The notes below the pieces were generated by a model. That model had not been told where the DNA came from. It did not search any database and saw nothing but the letters and a program-made list of their open reading frames with translations. The position numbers were made by a program, and so were the translations under genes. Shown here in pieces: positions 34,099-47,211 of a DNA stretch of 64,000 bases. Source of the stretch: Aphrocallistes beatrix (Eukaryota > Porifera > Hexactinellida > Sceptrulophora > Aphrocallistidae). The stretch is taken from assembly GCA_963281255.1 (NCBI GenBank), contig OY725491.1, forward strand, positions 2,170,001 through 2,234,000. The letters run 5' to 3'. Every line of letters begins with the position of its first letter. Position 1 is the first letter of the stretch.

Positions 34099-35855
34099 AT
34101 TACAATTGTTTTGTAGTTATATGATTTTTCAAATTGAACTTTTGAATTTATAGCAGACAACTATGTGCCTCATTTTATAGCACTTCCTCTCTGACTTGTC
34201 AACACCTTAAGCAGTAGTTACAGCATACAATGATGACAGAACCTGTGATATCATTGATAGCATATTATCTCTTGTTTTTAAGCAGAGACAGAATCACTAT
34301 AAATTATTTTAACACAATAATGAATATTTATAGTTACTCAAAATATTCAGTAATGTCCACTCTTCAATGTATTAGCACATATCTACATTACAGTACATTA
34401 CAGTTCATTACAGTCCATCATTAGTGCCACTTTGATAATCAAAGGACCCTGCCGAATGGTAATTCCCAGGGGCTTCTCTAGCTCTCAGCGGCTACGTGTA
34501 AGGATATTTCATACTCTACAATTCTTACTTATTTCGGATATTACTTGTACTAATATGAATATATGGAGTAAGTCCATAGTTATTTTATTATACGTATATA
34601 TTATCAATGGGATAATCTTTTCTCTAGAGGTTCATATTGAAGTTGTGCTATTTTTTCACACTCCAGCTACTTCAGTTTCCATCACACTACGTTGTCTTCT
34701 GAAATCTTCTGGACAGGCAAGAGCGTAATCTAATACAAGTTTCAAGGTAAACATATTTTTTTAAAAATACGTATACCATCTTTGAATAGTAGCGTGATTA
34801 TTAATTCAGATCCATTTTCCTACCAGGTAGAAATTTAATTATTTAGATAAATAAACTTTTCAAATAATCCAACGTCCGAGTGATTTGATAAATAGAAACT
34901 TGAATAATAATCCCCCCCGGCTTGAAATTAATAATTGCCCAGCTATTATTCGAGGTAATACGGACTTAGTTCCTTACTACGTATATTTGATCTGAGAGTA
35001 TGAATAACTACTTCCCTTATCAATCAATAATATAATTTTTTAAATACAAAGATTTTAAAGCTAGGAAGCAATTTTTAGTTTGCCGACTATACTACTATGT
35101 ATAGGGCCAACTGCTAAAATGAGTGCCTCACTTTTGTTAAAATAATAAATCCGTTACGGAATAAAATATGATACTATAAGATAGGAAAATATTTCTAAAG
35201 TTAGCGACGGTTTTGGAAACGAGCTTTTTCTACTAATTACTTTAACATCAACTATTTGATCCAATGTTGTTTCATTCCTGGCAATTTCCTGCGTTGCTAT
35301 GGAAATGCATATTAGTCAATTACCTATATAATCATTATGGATTCAAATTATCCTTAATTTATTTACAGCATTAATGTAGACTATATGAAGAAAGGAAAAA
35401 CATCCCAATAATTATAAGACTTATTTTAGTGAATTGAATGCTAAATTGTGCCAAATTATGACTAATCCTTTAAATTAGAAATGAACTCACTTAATATTAC
35501 CTATGCATATAGTATACTGTAGTACTTCTACGTATATCGCACATGTCGATATGTTGTAATTATCAAAGAAAATTAATTATTCTCTACCTAGCAATCACAT
35601 ATGGATGCCCTGGGGTCCTTTCTATCTATAGTTTGGTAAACCTGTAGATTTTCGGCGCCCAAATTGACTTAAAAAGGGATGAAGCTAGAACATTCCAGGA
35701 TTTGCCGGGTTTTAAGTTTTAATAAGCTAATCAGACGTATCAGATAACTGAAAACTTATCTGCATATACTATTCTACCAACTGCTCAATAAATCTGGAGT
35801 ATGTGTAGAAGATAACTTGTACTTTAATAACTATCTCGTTGGTATATTTTGACTG

Positions 35856-36579
35856 ATGAATGAACTAGCTGTGGTAACGGATTATTTGTACATATGCAAC
35901 CAGGAATGTTTCACAAAACTGGATCTAAAACTCCACAACATAACAACAGTTATTGCAGGTAATAAACCCCATAAACAGTCCAGCATTATTTTAATAACAT
36001 AGAAGTACTATATCCAAATTATTTCTTATCAAATTTATTGAAAATGCTATTGCATATAGCAACTATTGAGGGTCCCAGCAACCTTCCAGAAGAAGTGGAA
36101 TGTGTTCAGGTGTCAGTGGATGACAAGCATACCATGAATATCTCCAAATATTTCGATCGGACAGTACAGGCAATATGTGAGTGAATCAATGGAGCAATGA
36201 CGTCATTGTTAATATAATTACAACTCTATTTATAGTAGGAGCGAAAGCAAGAAATGGAAAAGCATTAGTATACTGTGTTGCTGGAGTGAGCAGGTAAGGA
36301 ATCTTTTTCCTCGTAAAGATATAATTTACATGGGATTCTAAATTTAGGTCTGCTACCTTAGCGCTGAATACACTGATGGAGATTTCAAATATTTCTTTAA
36401 GAGAGGCGCATTCCATTCTTAAAGCCAAGCGAGGGTTCATTAGGCCTAACTTCGGGTTCTGGAAACAGCTGTGCGAGAGAGAATATCAGCTGTTCGGGCA
36501 TTCCTCTGTTACCATGGTAACATCAGCTATTGGAAGCATACCAGACTTATATAGAAAAGAAGTGGAGGGAATGATATGA
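35856..36579 (+). CDS. Atypical dual-specificity phosphatase, DUSP14/18-like (copy 2)
   Basis: Exons 35856-35958, 36060-36176, 36236-36293, 36348-36579. The sequence appears identical to 14901-15624, with intact CVAGVSR P-loop. It represents the second allele rather than a second gene if the block is a haplotype duplication. Confidence 0.85.
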
Positions 36580-36837
36580 CATCTGATTCGTTATTTGTAT
36601 GTCTATCTGATATCAATAATTCACATATTCATACTACTAAACTGTACAACCTATCTCAAAATTTTCAATTATTCAGCTACTACAATAGAATTCGGATAAG
36701 ACGTAACCGTTTGGGAAGGAATTATTAGTAAGTATTATCCGTAAGTACGTACAAACCGTTTGTACTACATATAAATCGATATTATAGATGGATTTGGGTT
36801 CAGAAAAATGAGAACGTACTAAACCGAAGAACGTATT

Positions 36838-37259
36838 ATCCATACTATTAAAACTCGATTAATGTTTATATATACAAGCGCGCTTCGCTTGCTTGCACTG
36901 CGCGGCTGGCGGACACTTTGTGTCCGCTAGAGGAGCCTTTTGGGCGCCTGGGGTCACATTGATTAAGTATAAGGGAGATAACATCTCTAAATACGTGTGT
37001 CTTACTGTTATAATCGATATCGCTCGAAAAATCACCAAATTTGTCAATTTTTAAAATTTTGATGCGTAATGATGACGTTATAATTCCATGATTAGTCGAC
37101 ATTTTCGTCTGAGCTCAGAACTTCCTGGAGCCATAGCCAAAAGACTCCCACATGCCAAAAATCAGCCTTCTGCGCTTTGCAGTTTCTTCAATCAATTTGT
37201 TACAGATATATATTTATATATATATACACAAACATTAATCGAGTTTTAATAGTAAGGAT
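36838..37259 (+). mobile_element. Family-A element with both terminal repeats (copy 2)
   Basis: Counterpart of 15883-16304 with the same internal deletion and terminal repeats. Confidence 0.8.
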
Positions 37260-37439
37260 ATATATTACGAATTGATTGAAGAAACTGCCAGGCACACAAA
37301 GATGATTTTTGGCATGTGGGGGTCTTTTGGCTATGGCTCCACTAAGTTCTGACCTCAGACGAAAATGTCGACTCATCTTATGACGTCATTGTCATCTTTT
37401 TTATTATTAGAAGAAAAATGTCGATTTATCGCTCTGTTA

Positions 37440-38414
37440 CCGGGTGGGCCAAAAAAAAACAGAACCCGTAACAAAAGTGCTGTTTCTCAACTTTCATTAA
37501 GAGTAGAGCATCAAGATTTCATTATTATTTATTTTAAAGTACGTATTTAAAACAATAATCCAAGTCTATAATATCCTAACTCAAGTAGTTTTTTATCTAT
37601 AGAATATGTTCGAGATGGTCTCCATTTAGATTTGCGCATGTTTCCAGTCGAAGAACGAAGTTTTCCATCACGGATTTGCAAATTGTCCTTGAGATGTTTC
37701 TCATCGCCTCCTGGATCTTTGTCTTGAGTTCACAGAGTGTCCTGGGCTTTGTAGCATAAACTCTGCCCTTCAGGAACCCCCAGAGATAAAAATCTGGACT
37801 GAGATCTGGTGAATTGGGTGCCCACTCATGTTCACTTCTCCGGCTGATCACTTGGCTTCCAAAGTGGTTCTTGATCCATTCCAGGCTTTTGTTGAAGGTA
37901 TGAGGGGTTGCTTCATCTTGTTGAAACCAGAACTGGGCTAGGTATCCTGTGTAGTTTTCTTCAAGTTCCTTCCGAAAGACCTGAAAAATCTTGAGATGAC
38001 CTCTTCCTTGTTGACCTCTTTGGAGAGTTGAGAATAGACTGACGAACGGCTTCGATGACCTCATCAGTACGAATCGTCTTCCGTCCTGAGTGGCTCAGAT
38101 GGTCATCAGACTTAGAGTTGAGGTTCTTAACTGTCACTTTCTGTTCAAATTTCTTGATCCAGTCGAAGATAATTGATTTGCTGGGAGGTTCTGGCTCGTT
38201 GAAGTCTAGCGAAATTTTCTTCTGTACGGATATGTAAGAGTGTAACTTGTAGTAGAGCTTGACACAATAGATCCTATTCTCCGTGCTCCACTGCTTGCCA
38301 TAAATGCTCTTAGGGTATATATCTACCATATCCTAAAATATGATTTCATTTGTTTAAAAGACAGGCATAATGAACTCGAAATTACTTGGGTTCTGTTTAT
38401 TTTGGCCCACCCGG
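37440..38414 (-). mobile_element. Mariner-superfamily element without the TTAA insertion (copy 2)
   Basis: The 975-bp counterpart of 16485-19239 with CCGGGTGGGCC ends and TA on both sides. The single TTAA at 37534-37537 is the empty site for the element at 16583-18356. The dead transposase remains at 37597-38329. It sits in the family-A copy 37260-38612. Confidence 0.85.
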
Positions 38415-39664
38415 TATGACGTCATCATTTCGCACCAAAAAATTTAAAAATTGAATTTGATGATTTTTTTGAGTGATATCGATTATAACAGTAAGACAGA
38501 TGTATTTAGAGATGTTATCTACCTTATAATTAATCAATGTGAACATAGGCTCCCAATGGCGGACACAAAGTGTCTACCAGCAGCGTAGCGCAAGCAAGCG
38601 AATCGCGCTTGTAATTAATAATATTGCAGGTGTTGTTTTCAGAAATATAATAATCCATGACAAATTCACCACAAACTATGCCTAAAAGATAGATTCGCAC
38701 CAAGTCTCCCTCAAATCTGAATTAGACTCTCGGGATACTTTAACTCAAACGATTATACCTAAAATTAAAAGTGTTGCCAATTGATCCTGTAACAGTACTC
38801 ACCATCACATATGTACATAACCAATTGTTAATGTTAAGTTCTACAAGGTTATCGGTCTTCCTGTTGATTAAGGCTCAAATTATTAAATTAAATGGAGTTC
38901 TATCAGTAAATCCAGGATCCATCATTTTCCTTGAATACTCTAAATTTGTAGAAATATAGGATTTTCTGAGCAAGGCATTGAGAACCATTTTGAAAAAAAC
39001 GTGCACTTTGGGTGATTTTGCAAAATGTATCCAAATTGAACTTGTGAATGAGTGATTCTCTCACTTCTGATAATGAGATCAATGGATTTTTGAAATATTT
39101 TCATGGTGAATGAAAGGATCTGATACTAAATCTTCATGGAACTTCGCTTATGAACACATTTTTTACAAAAGCAGTGGACCCTGATTCGCCAAGACACATT
39201 TTTTCTCCACAAACTCACCATACAAAACACAGTTCCAGGTCTTTGACTAAGAAATCTCTTGAAATCATTGGAAATATTCGGATTACATACAGTGTTTAAT
39301 TAAGCATAAGAAATTTTATACTTAATGAAGCTTGTAACAGAACTTACTAACCCTGTTTTTTCAAATCTGAAGCAAATTATTCATATCTGTTCAATTCGGA
39401 TGCAATTCGCGTCATGAATGATCCCGATTTTGTACAATTAGTATGAGAAATGGTGTGATGTTCAAATTCTTTTGTCTGCGTAGTGTCCTTATTAGTGAGC
39501 TAAAGTAACAATTAATAAATACAGTTGACTTCGCTTATAATAAGAGCACCGGACTATATAATTATTCTGTCAACCGCTTTCCTGCTATATTTAATCTTAT
39601 AGAGTATATACTTTCTTATTTTGCAGTAGTTTATATTTAAAACCCGCGGTTGGCTAGGAATGTT

Positions 39665-39716
39665 GAAAGTGAAAATGAAAGTACATTGAAAGTGAACTGA
39701 AAGTGAAAATGAAAGT
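39665..39716 (+). promoter_or_regulatory. IRF/ISRE-like GAAA array (copy 2)
   Basis: Identical to 20492-20543 and at the same distance from the receptor start. Confidence 0.45.
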
Positions 39717-40751
39717 GGGGTTTTCTCTATTTATACTTTTGAGACGTAGCCAGGCGAGGGTTAAGCACAAGAAAGCTAAGAATAATCAATTTTAGATTTC
39801 ACACTAGAAAAATGTGTTAAGTAACATTATTGGAACTATACCTCCGAGCAGGGAATACAGTCATTGTCACTAGTCTTATCTTTACACAATCAATTCTCTA
39901 TATTCAGTCTAGTGTTGATAAATTACATTTACCTATTGGGAAAGATGGTCAAATTTGGATAGATTAATTTAAAATGAAATACTTCAAAAAATCGATTTGA
40001 AGCTATATGTTTTTAGTATTTAAAATAAGATATGGTAATTAAGAATACATTGATATAGTATCAATCCTAAATTCGGGATTAAATGTTGAAAAAATCAGTG
40101 TTCAATCAGTATTCAAAATTTCGGATTTTTAGTTAGCTTTGTTGAGGTAGTCAAATGGAATTTAGTCTATTCTAATCATATCTCATAAAACGTCTGTGTC
40201 TATTCTCTATCAATCAATAATACATCGACTAAGCTACATCTTCAATAGATTGAAAAATCAAAGCTTAAAGCTTGCTCACTCTGGTAACTTGCATGAGGGG
40301 TAAACATCCGAACTTAACTGAACGCCAACTTTGCCAACCTGTAGCTCCCTAGAAATTTAAACTGCATAAACGTCGTTATTCAGAAATATGGGTACGAAGT
40401 CTTGCTGCTCGGTTTGACTATAAAATTTTACTGCCTAAAAGGTATACAAATTAAAATTTTAACACATTTTCATAAATGTCTGTTCCTCTTCTTTCCAATA
40501 ACATTGAATTTATCCAAATCGTAAGTTGGGAAGGTTGTCAAATATACATTTTAAATGTGCTCGGTCGAATCCTAATTAGGCCAACTTACACTCGTACTCA
40601 AGCTTTGGGATATTATAAAGTTACTATAGAAGTTGTGCATCCATGGTGGTCATAAGTTACGATGGTTATCAAGTTTCGATGAATCCCTATAAATTCAAGA
40701 GATTTGCCAAAAATGCATTTCAACAATAGCAACAACAATAATAACTAAGAT

Positions 40752-43627
40752 ATGATGCCAATAAACAGAAAATTGATCTCCTTTATTCTTATCTTTACAG
40801 GTACGTGTGTCGAATCAAATTTCAATGTAATATATATTATACAAAAGGATTGTAAAAACCTAATGGAAAATCACTACTCCACCGATTGAATTTTTAATTT
40901 TTAGTGTCATCACAAATCGATGCTGGCTGTTTCTCAAGGTCTTTTTGTGACCTTAGAATAAACGACAGCTGCTATGTTCATATCGACGAGGCAGTGGATT
41001 GGGATAAAGCAGAATCTTGCTGTGTAGCGTGGGGAGGTCATCTGGCTAGCATACACTCAGATCATGAGAACGATCTCCTACACTCGATTCGTAACGAAGA
41101 TAGAGCTACTTGGATAGGACTGAATGACAAAGCTAATGAAGGAACCTTTGTGTGGACAGACAAAACCCACAATAATTACAACAAATTTGCGAACGGAGAA
41201 CCAAACAATGCATACTCTGGTGGTGGTTCGGAACAGTGTGTACTCTTCAATCATAAATGGAGGGCAGTCGTACAGGAATGGAATGATTTCCCATGTTCCT
41301 TAACACAATGGGAATCTGCACAATCATCTTACATTTGCCAAAAGAGTAAGTTAAATTAAGCAATTAAGCTTTTGGTTTGATGACTATATTATACTATCGT
41401 AACCAACATGCTTGTGCGAAATGTACAATATTGTACCGGAGTGGGTTAGCATGTTCCTTCACAAGATGGCTGCTACTAGCTTACCAATGCTAACAAATTT
41501 ACTTTTATACCTGTTAAGTATTCATCAAAACAATTATTTTAAATTAATTCCAATTTAATAGAAACAAGCGCGCTTCGCTTGCTTGTGCTGTGCGGCTGGC
41601 GAACACTGCGTTCGCCGTAGGCGCCGTTTGGACACCTAGACTTAAATTGATTAATTATAAGGTAGATAACAATCTGTCTTACTGTTATAATTGATATCAC
41701 TCGAAAAATCACAAAATTTGTCAATTTTTGATTTTTGATGCGCAATGATGACGTCATGACAGAGTGATGAGTCATCATTTTTTTGATGATAGTTGGATCA
41801 TATTTTATGTATTATACACGTTATATTAAAATTTCAGCCTTCTATCACCTAAAATGGTTGAGATCTAATCGAAAAACTGAAATTTCTAATAATAAAAAAG
41901 GTAACAATGACTTCATAATTCCATGATGAGTCGACATTTTCGTCTGAAAGACTTCCACATGCCAAAAATTAGCTTATTTTGCTGAAGTAGTATACTTACA
42001 CAAGTGGATCAAACAATCGACATTTCGTTTTACTTGAAAATTATAAGGATTATTTTAATTATTTTGTAATCCAATTGCCTGCATTTCTCAATATATTTGC
42101 TGGGTGGATCATAAATGTTTGTGTATTTAGAAAAAAGAGAAAAATCAAAAGAAAAAATCTCGAATGCTATGTACATTCTATGATCATACTTTAAAAATTG
42201 TTGTTCTTATTGGTGATTTCCCGTCTATAAACTAAAAGAAATTACCCTAATTTAGTATTTTGAATTAATAACTGACTATAGGAAGATAAAAATATATTTA
42301 ATCAGGAGAAAAAAGTTATTTTCGAACTTGACATTTTTGAGATCAGATTATTGGACTCCCGGGTATATAATATTTCAAAAATGTGTTCAAAATTATTTTG
42401 CGCAATGAATAGTGTTCATTTCTAAACAGAAGGGTGGTAGATTCCATAGTTCCAAACCGATTTAAAGTTAAACTAAATTATCTTAGTCAAATTAATGAAG
42501 CAAATTTAATGTTGCAGAACTTTTGGATCACCTTATATATATATATATATGCATATACACATTAATCGAATATTTCCACAGAAGGGGCATGCCTAATTTC
42601 GGGACGCGATGAGTCAAGATGTCTAATTTCCTGAAGAGGACGAAAATTTGGTATCTAATATGGCACATTGATTCGCCTCGACACGTCCCAGAAACTAGAT
42701 ATCTTATCTGCTTCGTCCCGGAAATTAGGCATTTTCCAACATAAAATTGAAGACAAGTTTAAAAATACTCTTGCAAACCCAATCATTCGCCCACAACACG
42801 AATTCCATAATGCTATTAGTCGATCTCGATCGCGATTCTAGTTGAAATTTATTTTTTAATTCATAATACTTTCTAATAGCGTCATTTTTTTAAATTTTAC
42901 TTTTGTAGGTGTATATGATCAAGGTGTTATCAGTATACAAACAGAGACGTCTGGTCCTACTTCAGTACTGGTCAGTTGGAGACTGCTACAGAATCAAACA
43001 TCCAGTTCCAACGAGACATTCTCTATATACTATAGTACTGGAGGAATAGAGATATTAGCTGGAACTACACGTTCTTTAATGTACAATATAACTGGCCTCG
43101 TACCGAATGTAAACTATCCGATTAGAATAGAAGTGTTTTCACAAATGCAAAACTCTTCGCTCCAAACATTCCATTTATTGAAGGAAACCTTACAACCAAT
43201 CACAATACCATGTTCTTGTCCAACTGATTCAACTACCACTTTATCTCCAATGCTTCCATCTTCAACTGCTTCGACACCAACTGAAGTACCTGTATTATCT
43301 ACAAACTTTCAGTTTACTCATCAATTAGCTTACATCATGGGAGCTGTGATGATAATTCTCTTTTTCGTTCTATTCGTCTTCATCATTTCCATCATATTGT
43401 GCTGTTGTATGAAGTCAATGAAAAAAAGCCCTAAAGTCAACCAAGAGAAAACCTTGCCATACTTGCATGCAAATATTAATCAAGCAAATTCTGACTTTTC
43501 GACCGTTACAACTATTGAAACGAAAGACAAATTTGAAGACGATTATTTTGTATCTAATCCGATGTATAAGGAACTGAGTAGCACACAAAAGGACAACTTA
43601 GTTAAGACGCAATTTTCTTGTCAGTGA
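40752..43627 (+). CDS. Type I membrane receptor: CTLD + FN3 + TM + NPxY tail (gene A, copy 2)
   Basis: Exons 40752-40800, 40905-41345, 42909-43627, same protein as 21579-24454. A C-to-T change at 40746 (21573 in copy 1) makes TAA two codons upstream of the chosen Met. This blocks any longer N-terminus in this haplotype and supports the start at the adjacent Met pair. Confidence 0.85.
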
Positions 43628-44993
43628 AATATGTATTACAATTAAAGTCCCCAATAAAATACAAGCGTGGTTACTGGTTAACTATTTTTATGTTGTGTGT
43701 GTAGTTTTCAGAAAAATTAACCTTGGACATGAAAACATTGTCTCAGGATATGAAGCACACTGCCTGGACAAAAGTATTCGAACACTATTTTGCTTTGCAT
43801 CATAAATAATACTAAATGAATCTATCCATGGAGACCAATTGGTTCAAATACGATAGCTACTCAAAATCTTATATCAAATTTGAAATATGTACATTCGGAT
43901 TACTCATTTCAGAAGTTTTCTAAAATCAATTATGCTTCAAAGTAAATTGATATGCCACCTTGATCCACTTGTTCTCATTATATATAATGCTCATGGCAAG
44001 TGGGCAAGTAGTATAAGGTGACACAATTACACTTTGGAAAGGATTAGAAGCTTCTAACCTGGTATTCGAGTGATTAGATTTCGAAATTGAAGTTAGATTT
44101 TCATTAGCTGTCGTGGTTTGAATCAATTGGTCTCCATGAATAGACCCATTTTAGTATTATTTATGATGCTAAGCAATATGCTGTTCGAATACTATTGGTC
44201 AGGCAGTGTATAAACACCTCTTTGGAATAAGTGCGCGTGTTTGTCAAATTTCCGATTCTGTATATAATGTTTTTAATATAGTAATTGATGTATATTTAGA
44301 ATGTGTGCATGCTTTTAGATGAACAAGTTATTTTAAATTACATTTGTCATTCATAGTCACATATCTATGCTACCGTATCAGTATAGATTCTAATATTGGA
44401 ACCATTCATATTCGTTCATAACAGTTGCTGCAATTTTCCGTGGAAAGATCGCCATGAAGGACGTCGACCAGATAGTATCAATACAGAATAAGAACAGTGC
44501 TTACTTTGTTGAATGGATCCCTAGCAATGTGAAAATAACTGTTTGTAATGTTCCGCCCAAGAAATGAAAATGTCCAGCATATTCATTGTAAATACAACGG
44601 CGATCAAATCCTTATGTGAAAGTAGAACAATATTCAACAATTAGAACAATTTTCAAAAATGTTCAGAAAAAAGTCTTTCATTTACGTACTCCTATATAGA
44701 CGAAGGAATAGATGAGATGGAATGAAATAATTTAGCCTTGATTTTATACAAACAGTTATTAGTATACGTATGTCAACAGAGTCATCACCATCATGTATAG
44801 TCATGTAGAATCATATGTTGGTATCCTAATGTGAATAACTTAAACTAATTATATAAAATATTATTTCCTTTACAAACAAATGAAAGATACCTAAAATATA
44901 TGTAATAGAAAATATTCAAATTAATAGTACAAATAAAATAATTATAATGTAAAACGATACAAAGGTTCACGCGGGAAAGCTAATTATAGAATA

Positions 44994-46274
44994 TTACAAG
45001 AAAAAAGAAGATAATGACACTATTGCAAGCATTGCATAGATAACACCGACTGTTGGAATATTGGTAAAACCAGAGCCAACAGCAGTTGCAATCACTGCTC
45101 TGGACGAGGAAATGCATCGGTCGGCCATGTGGTATTGAATATTTCCTGAGCTATATCCACCACGAGCTAGTAGAATCCAATAACCATCCGTGCTGTTCAG
45201 CAGTGGAGTACGGGTTATAGATGATGTGAAGGTACAATTCAAGATTCCTCCAGAATTAGTGGAGGATACTGCTGTCAGGAGCTGTTCGGAAGAAATAGAA
45301 GGGGTGCTGCGAACTGAAGCGAATCTTTCTTGAATAGTGACACCGATATTAGTACGGTGGCATAGGAATACATACGTGTTTGGCATGCTTTCAGTTTCAG
45401 AGAAACCAACAGCAATCCATCCAATTGAAGCATCTGCAAACTGGAGCTGGAACTGAACTGTATTAACTTCAGTTGTAGAGATGGTAGCGATATTACCGTT
45501 TGCAGGATCGGATATCTTAGCGCAGTTAGAGAAGTAATAACAGGCTTTGCTTGCGGAATTACAATTGCTAGTAATATCCATATCTATTGGAGGAACTATC
45601 GGAGATGGAGTTGGAGTTGGAGTTGGAGTTGGAGACATTATCATTGAAGTGACATATGTTGTCATTGAAATGGAAGTCATAGTTATTGAATTGACAGAAG
45701 AGAAAATTGCAGGATCTGGATCTGTTGCAATCTGCATTTTGGAATTAGAAACACAGCGATTGCTGCCACCATGGTTTTGTATATTCGTCCCATATGAACC
45801 ACGAGCTAACAGAAGATAATAGCCATTGTTGTCGTTCAGCATTGGAGTGCGGGTTATAGGTGATGTGAAGGTACAATTAAAGATTCCTCCAGAATTGGTG
45901 GAGGATACTGCTGTCAGGAGCTGTTCGGAAGAAATAGAAGGGGTACTGCGAATTGAAGCGAACCTTTCTTGAATAGTGACACCGAGATTAGTACGGTGGC
46001 ACAGGAATACATACGTGTTTGGCATGCTTTCAGTTTCAGAGAAACCAATAGCAATCCATTCAATTGAAGCATCTACATACTGGAGCTGGAACTGAACTGT
46101 ATTAACTCCAGTTGTGGAGATGGTAGCGATATTACCGTTTGCAGGATCGGATGTCTCAGCGCAGTTAGAGAAGTAATAGCAGGCTTTATCCGCGGTACTG
46201 CAGTCATTCGTAATTTGAGCATTCATAGCGTTATGAAACAAGAGAAATGTAAAGACGAGCTGAAATCTAATCAT
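44994..46274 (-). CDS. GPI-anchored tandem DOMON protein (copy 2)
   Basis: Counterpart of 25828-27108, 426 aa. It has Asn where copy 1 has Asp in the first domain (ESMPNTYVF), making that motif identical to the second domain. Two silent differences (45360 and near 46003) were also seen. Signal peptide, linker and GPI tail are unchanged. Confidence 0.85.
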   Translation of the reverse strand: MIRFQLVFTFLLFHNAMNAQITNDCSTADKACYYFSNCAETSDPANGNIATISTTGVNTVQFQLQYVDASIEWIAIGFSETESMPNTYVFLCHRTNLGVTIQERFASIRSTPSISSEQLLTAVSSTNSGGIFNCTFTSPITRTPMLNDNNGYYLLLARGSYGTNIQNHGGSNRCVSNSKMQIATDPDPAIFSSVNSITMTSISMTTYVTSMIMSPTPTPTPTPSPIVPPIDMDITSNCNSASKACYYFSNCAKISDPANGNIATISTTEVNTVQFQLQFADASIGWIAVGFSETESMPNTYVFLCHRTNIGVTIQERFASVRSTPSISSEQLLTAVSSTNSGGILNCTFTSSITRTPLLNSTDGYWILLARGGYSSGNIQYHMADRCISSSRAVIATAVGSGFTNIPTVGVIYAMLAIVSLSSFFL

Positions 46275-46593
46275 TCTTCGGTGTATACTATTTCTAGCAC
46301 ATTTGATTGCATAATTGTCATTAACATACATACATACATACGTACATACAGTGCCGTCGGAAGCTTCTCAAAAGTGGGGCGGCCATGGCCGCCCTGCCTA
46401 TCCATTTACCTCCCCCACCCGCACCTCTGCATACCTACTAGCCATCCCAGGCCTAGCCATCAGATGCCTCGTCAAAAGTGGGGCGGCTATGGCCACCCCA
46501 GCCGACCCATGTCTGACGGCCTTACATTGATCCATACATCACCATCAATATTATTCAATTACATTTTTCGCATCTGGAGTATGCTTCCAGTAT

Positions 46594-46602
46594 ATATATA
46601 CA

Positions 46603-46651
<49 letters not shown>
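46594..46651. repeat. (TA)n microsatellite
   Basis: An almost pure TA run interrupted by one CAG near its start. It adjoins a partial family-A element and lies about 70 bp past the point where contig A ended, a plausible cause of the assembly break. Confidence 0.9.
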
Positions 46652-46653
<2 letters not shown>

Positions 46654-46840
46654 CATAGAAAGCTGATATTCGGCATGTAGGGAGTCTTTTGGCTATGACT
46701 CCACTAAGTTCTGACCTTTTATTTAGAGATGTTATATACCTTATAATTAATCAATGCGAGCCTAGGCACCCAAAGGGCGCCTCCGGCGGATACAAACTGT
46801 CCGCCAGCCGCGCAGCGCAAGCAAGCGAAGCGCGCTTGTT
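46652..46840 (-). mobile_element. Partial family-A element
   Basis: Contains GGCATAGAAAGCTGATATTC, GGAGTCTTTTGGCTATGACTC, then after an internal deletion the TTATAATTAATCAATG segment and the GC module (46765-46840). Terminal repeats are replaced by the TA microsatellite. Confidence 0.7.
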
Positions 46841-47049
46841 ATTATTATAGTAGTATTGCCACACTTATGTACCGGGTGTCCCAATAAAACTGGTTTCGTT
46901 CACTTTGTAGTCCAAACCGGACCACTTCACACCTCAGCAACTATCAGTAGGTTTAGCACCTCACCCATATTGTAAACCCTCAGAACATATCAGCATGAAT
47001 TCGGGGGGTATATAAATCGCATATAAATCTAACTTTTACTTTAATTTTT

Positions 47050-47211
47050 ACTTCCCTTGTTTCTGGAGTGGTCGCATCCATGAAGGAAACCAAACCTGAT
47101 TTAACTAAATACGACAGAGTAGGCAGGTTCATGGTGAATAACGTTGACGACATAGACAAACCTGAAATGCCTTCCTGCATAAAAAGGAATTCTTATGGCA
47201 AGAGACTTTAA
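47050..47211 (+). pseudogene. Relic of an S8 subtilisin last exon
   Basis: The plus-strand reading SGVVASMKETKPDLTKYD, then NNVDDIDKPEMP and a TAA, aligns with the last exon of the gene at 55153-57246 (AGIAALMKTANPALSQYD, DDTVDDIDRSHMP). Sequence after the stop also resembles that gene's 3' flank (TATTCAG and CACGCTCTA motifs). No matching upstream exons were found, so it is a decayed paralogue fragment. Confidence 0.65.

Larger units (their letters stand above)
27562..46527. repeat. Shared block, copy 2 (start of contig B)
   Basis: Near-identical counterpart of 6607-27361 that begins directly after the gap. It holds the same genes and elements in the same order but lacks the 1,774-bp TTAA transposon. 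Its family-A/pogo insertion by gene C is at 28825-29423. Confidence 0.95.

Noticed and set aside
6607-46527. Genuine tandem duplication giving ten distinct genes
   Set aside because: Breakpoints coincide with the assembly gap on both sides and divergence is allelic, so a haplotype join is the simpler reading. Depth data could reverse this.
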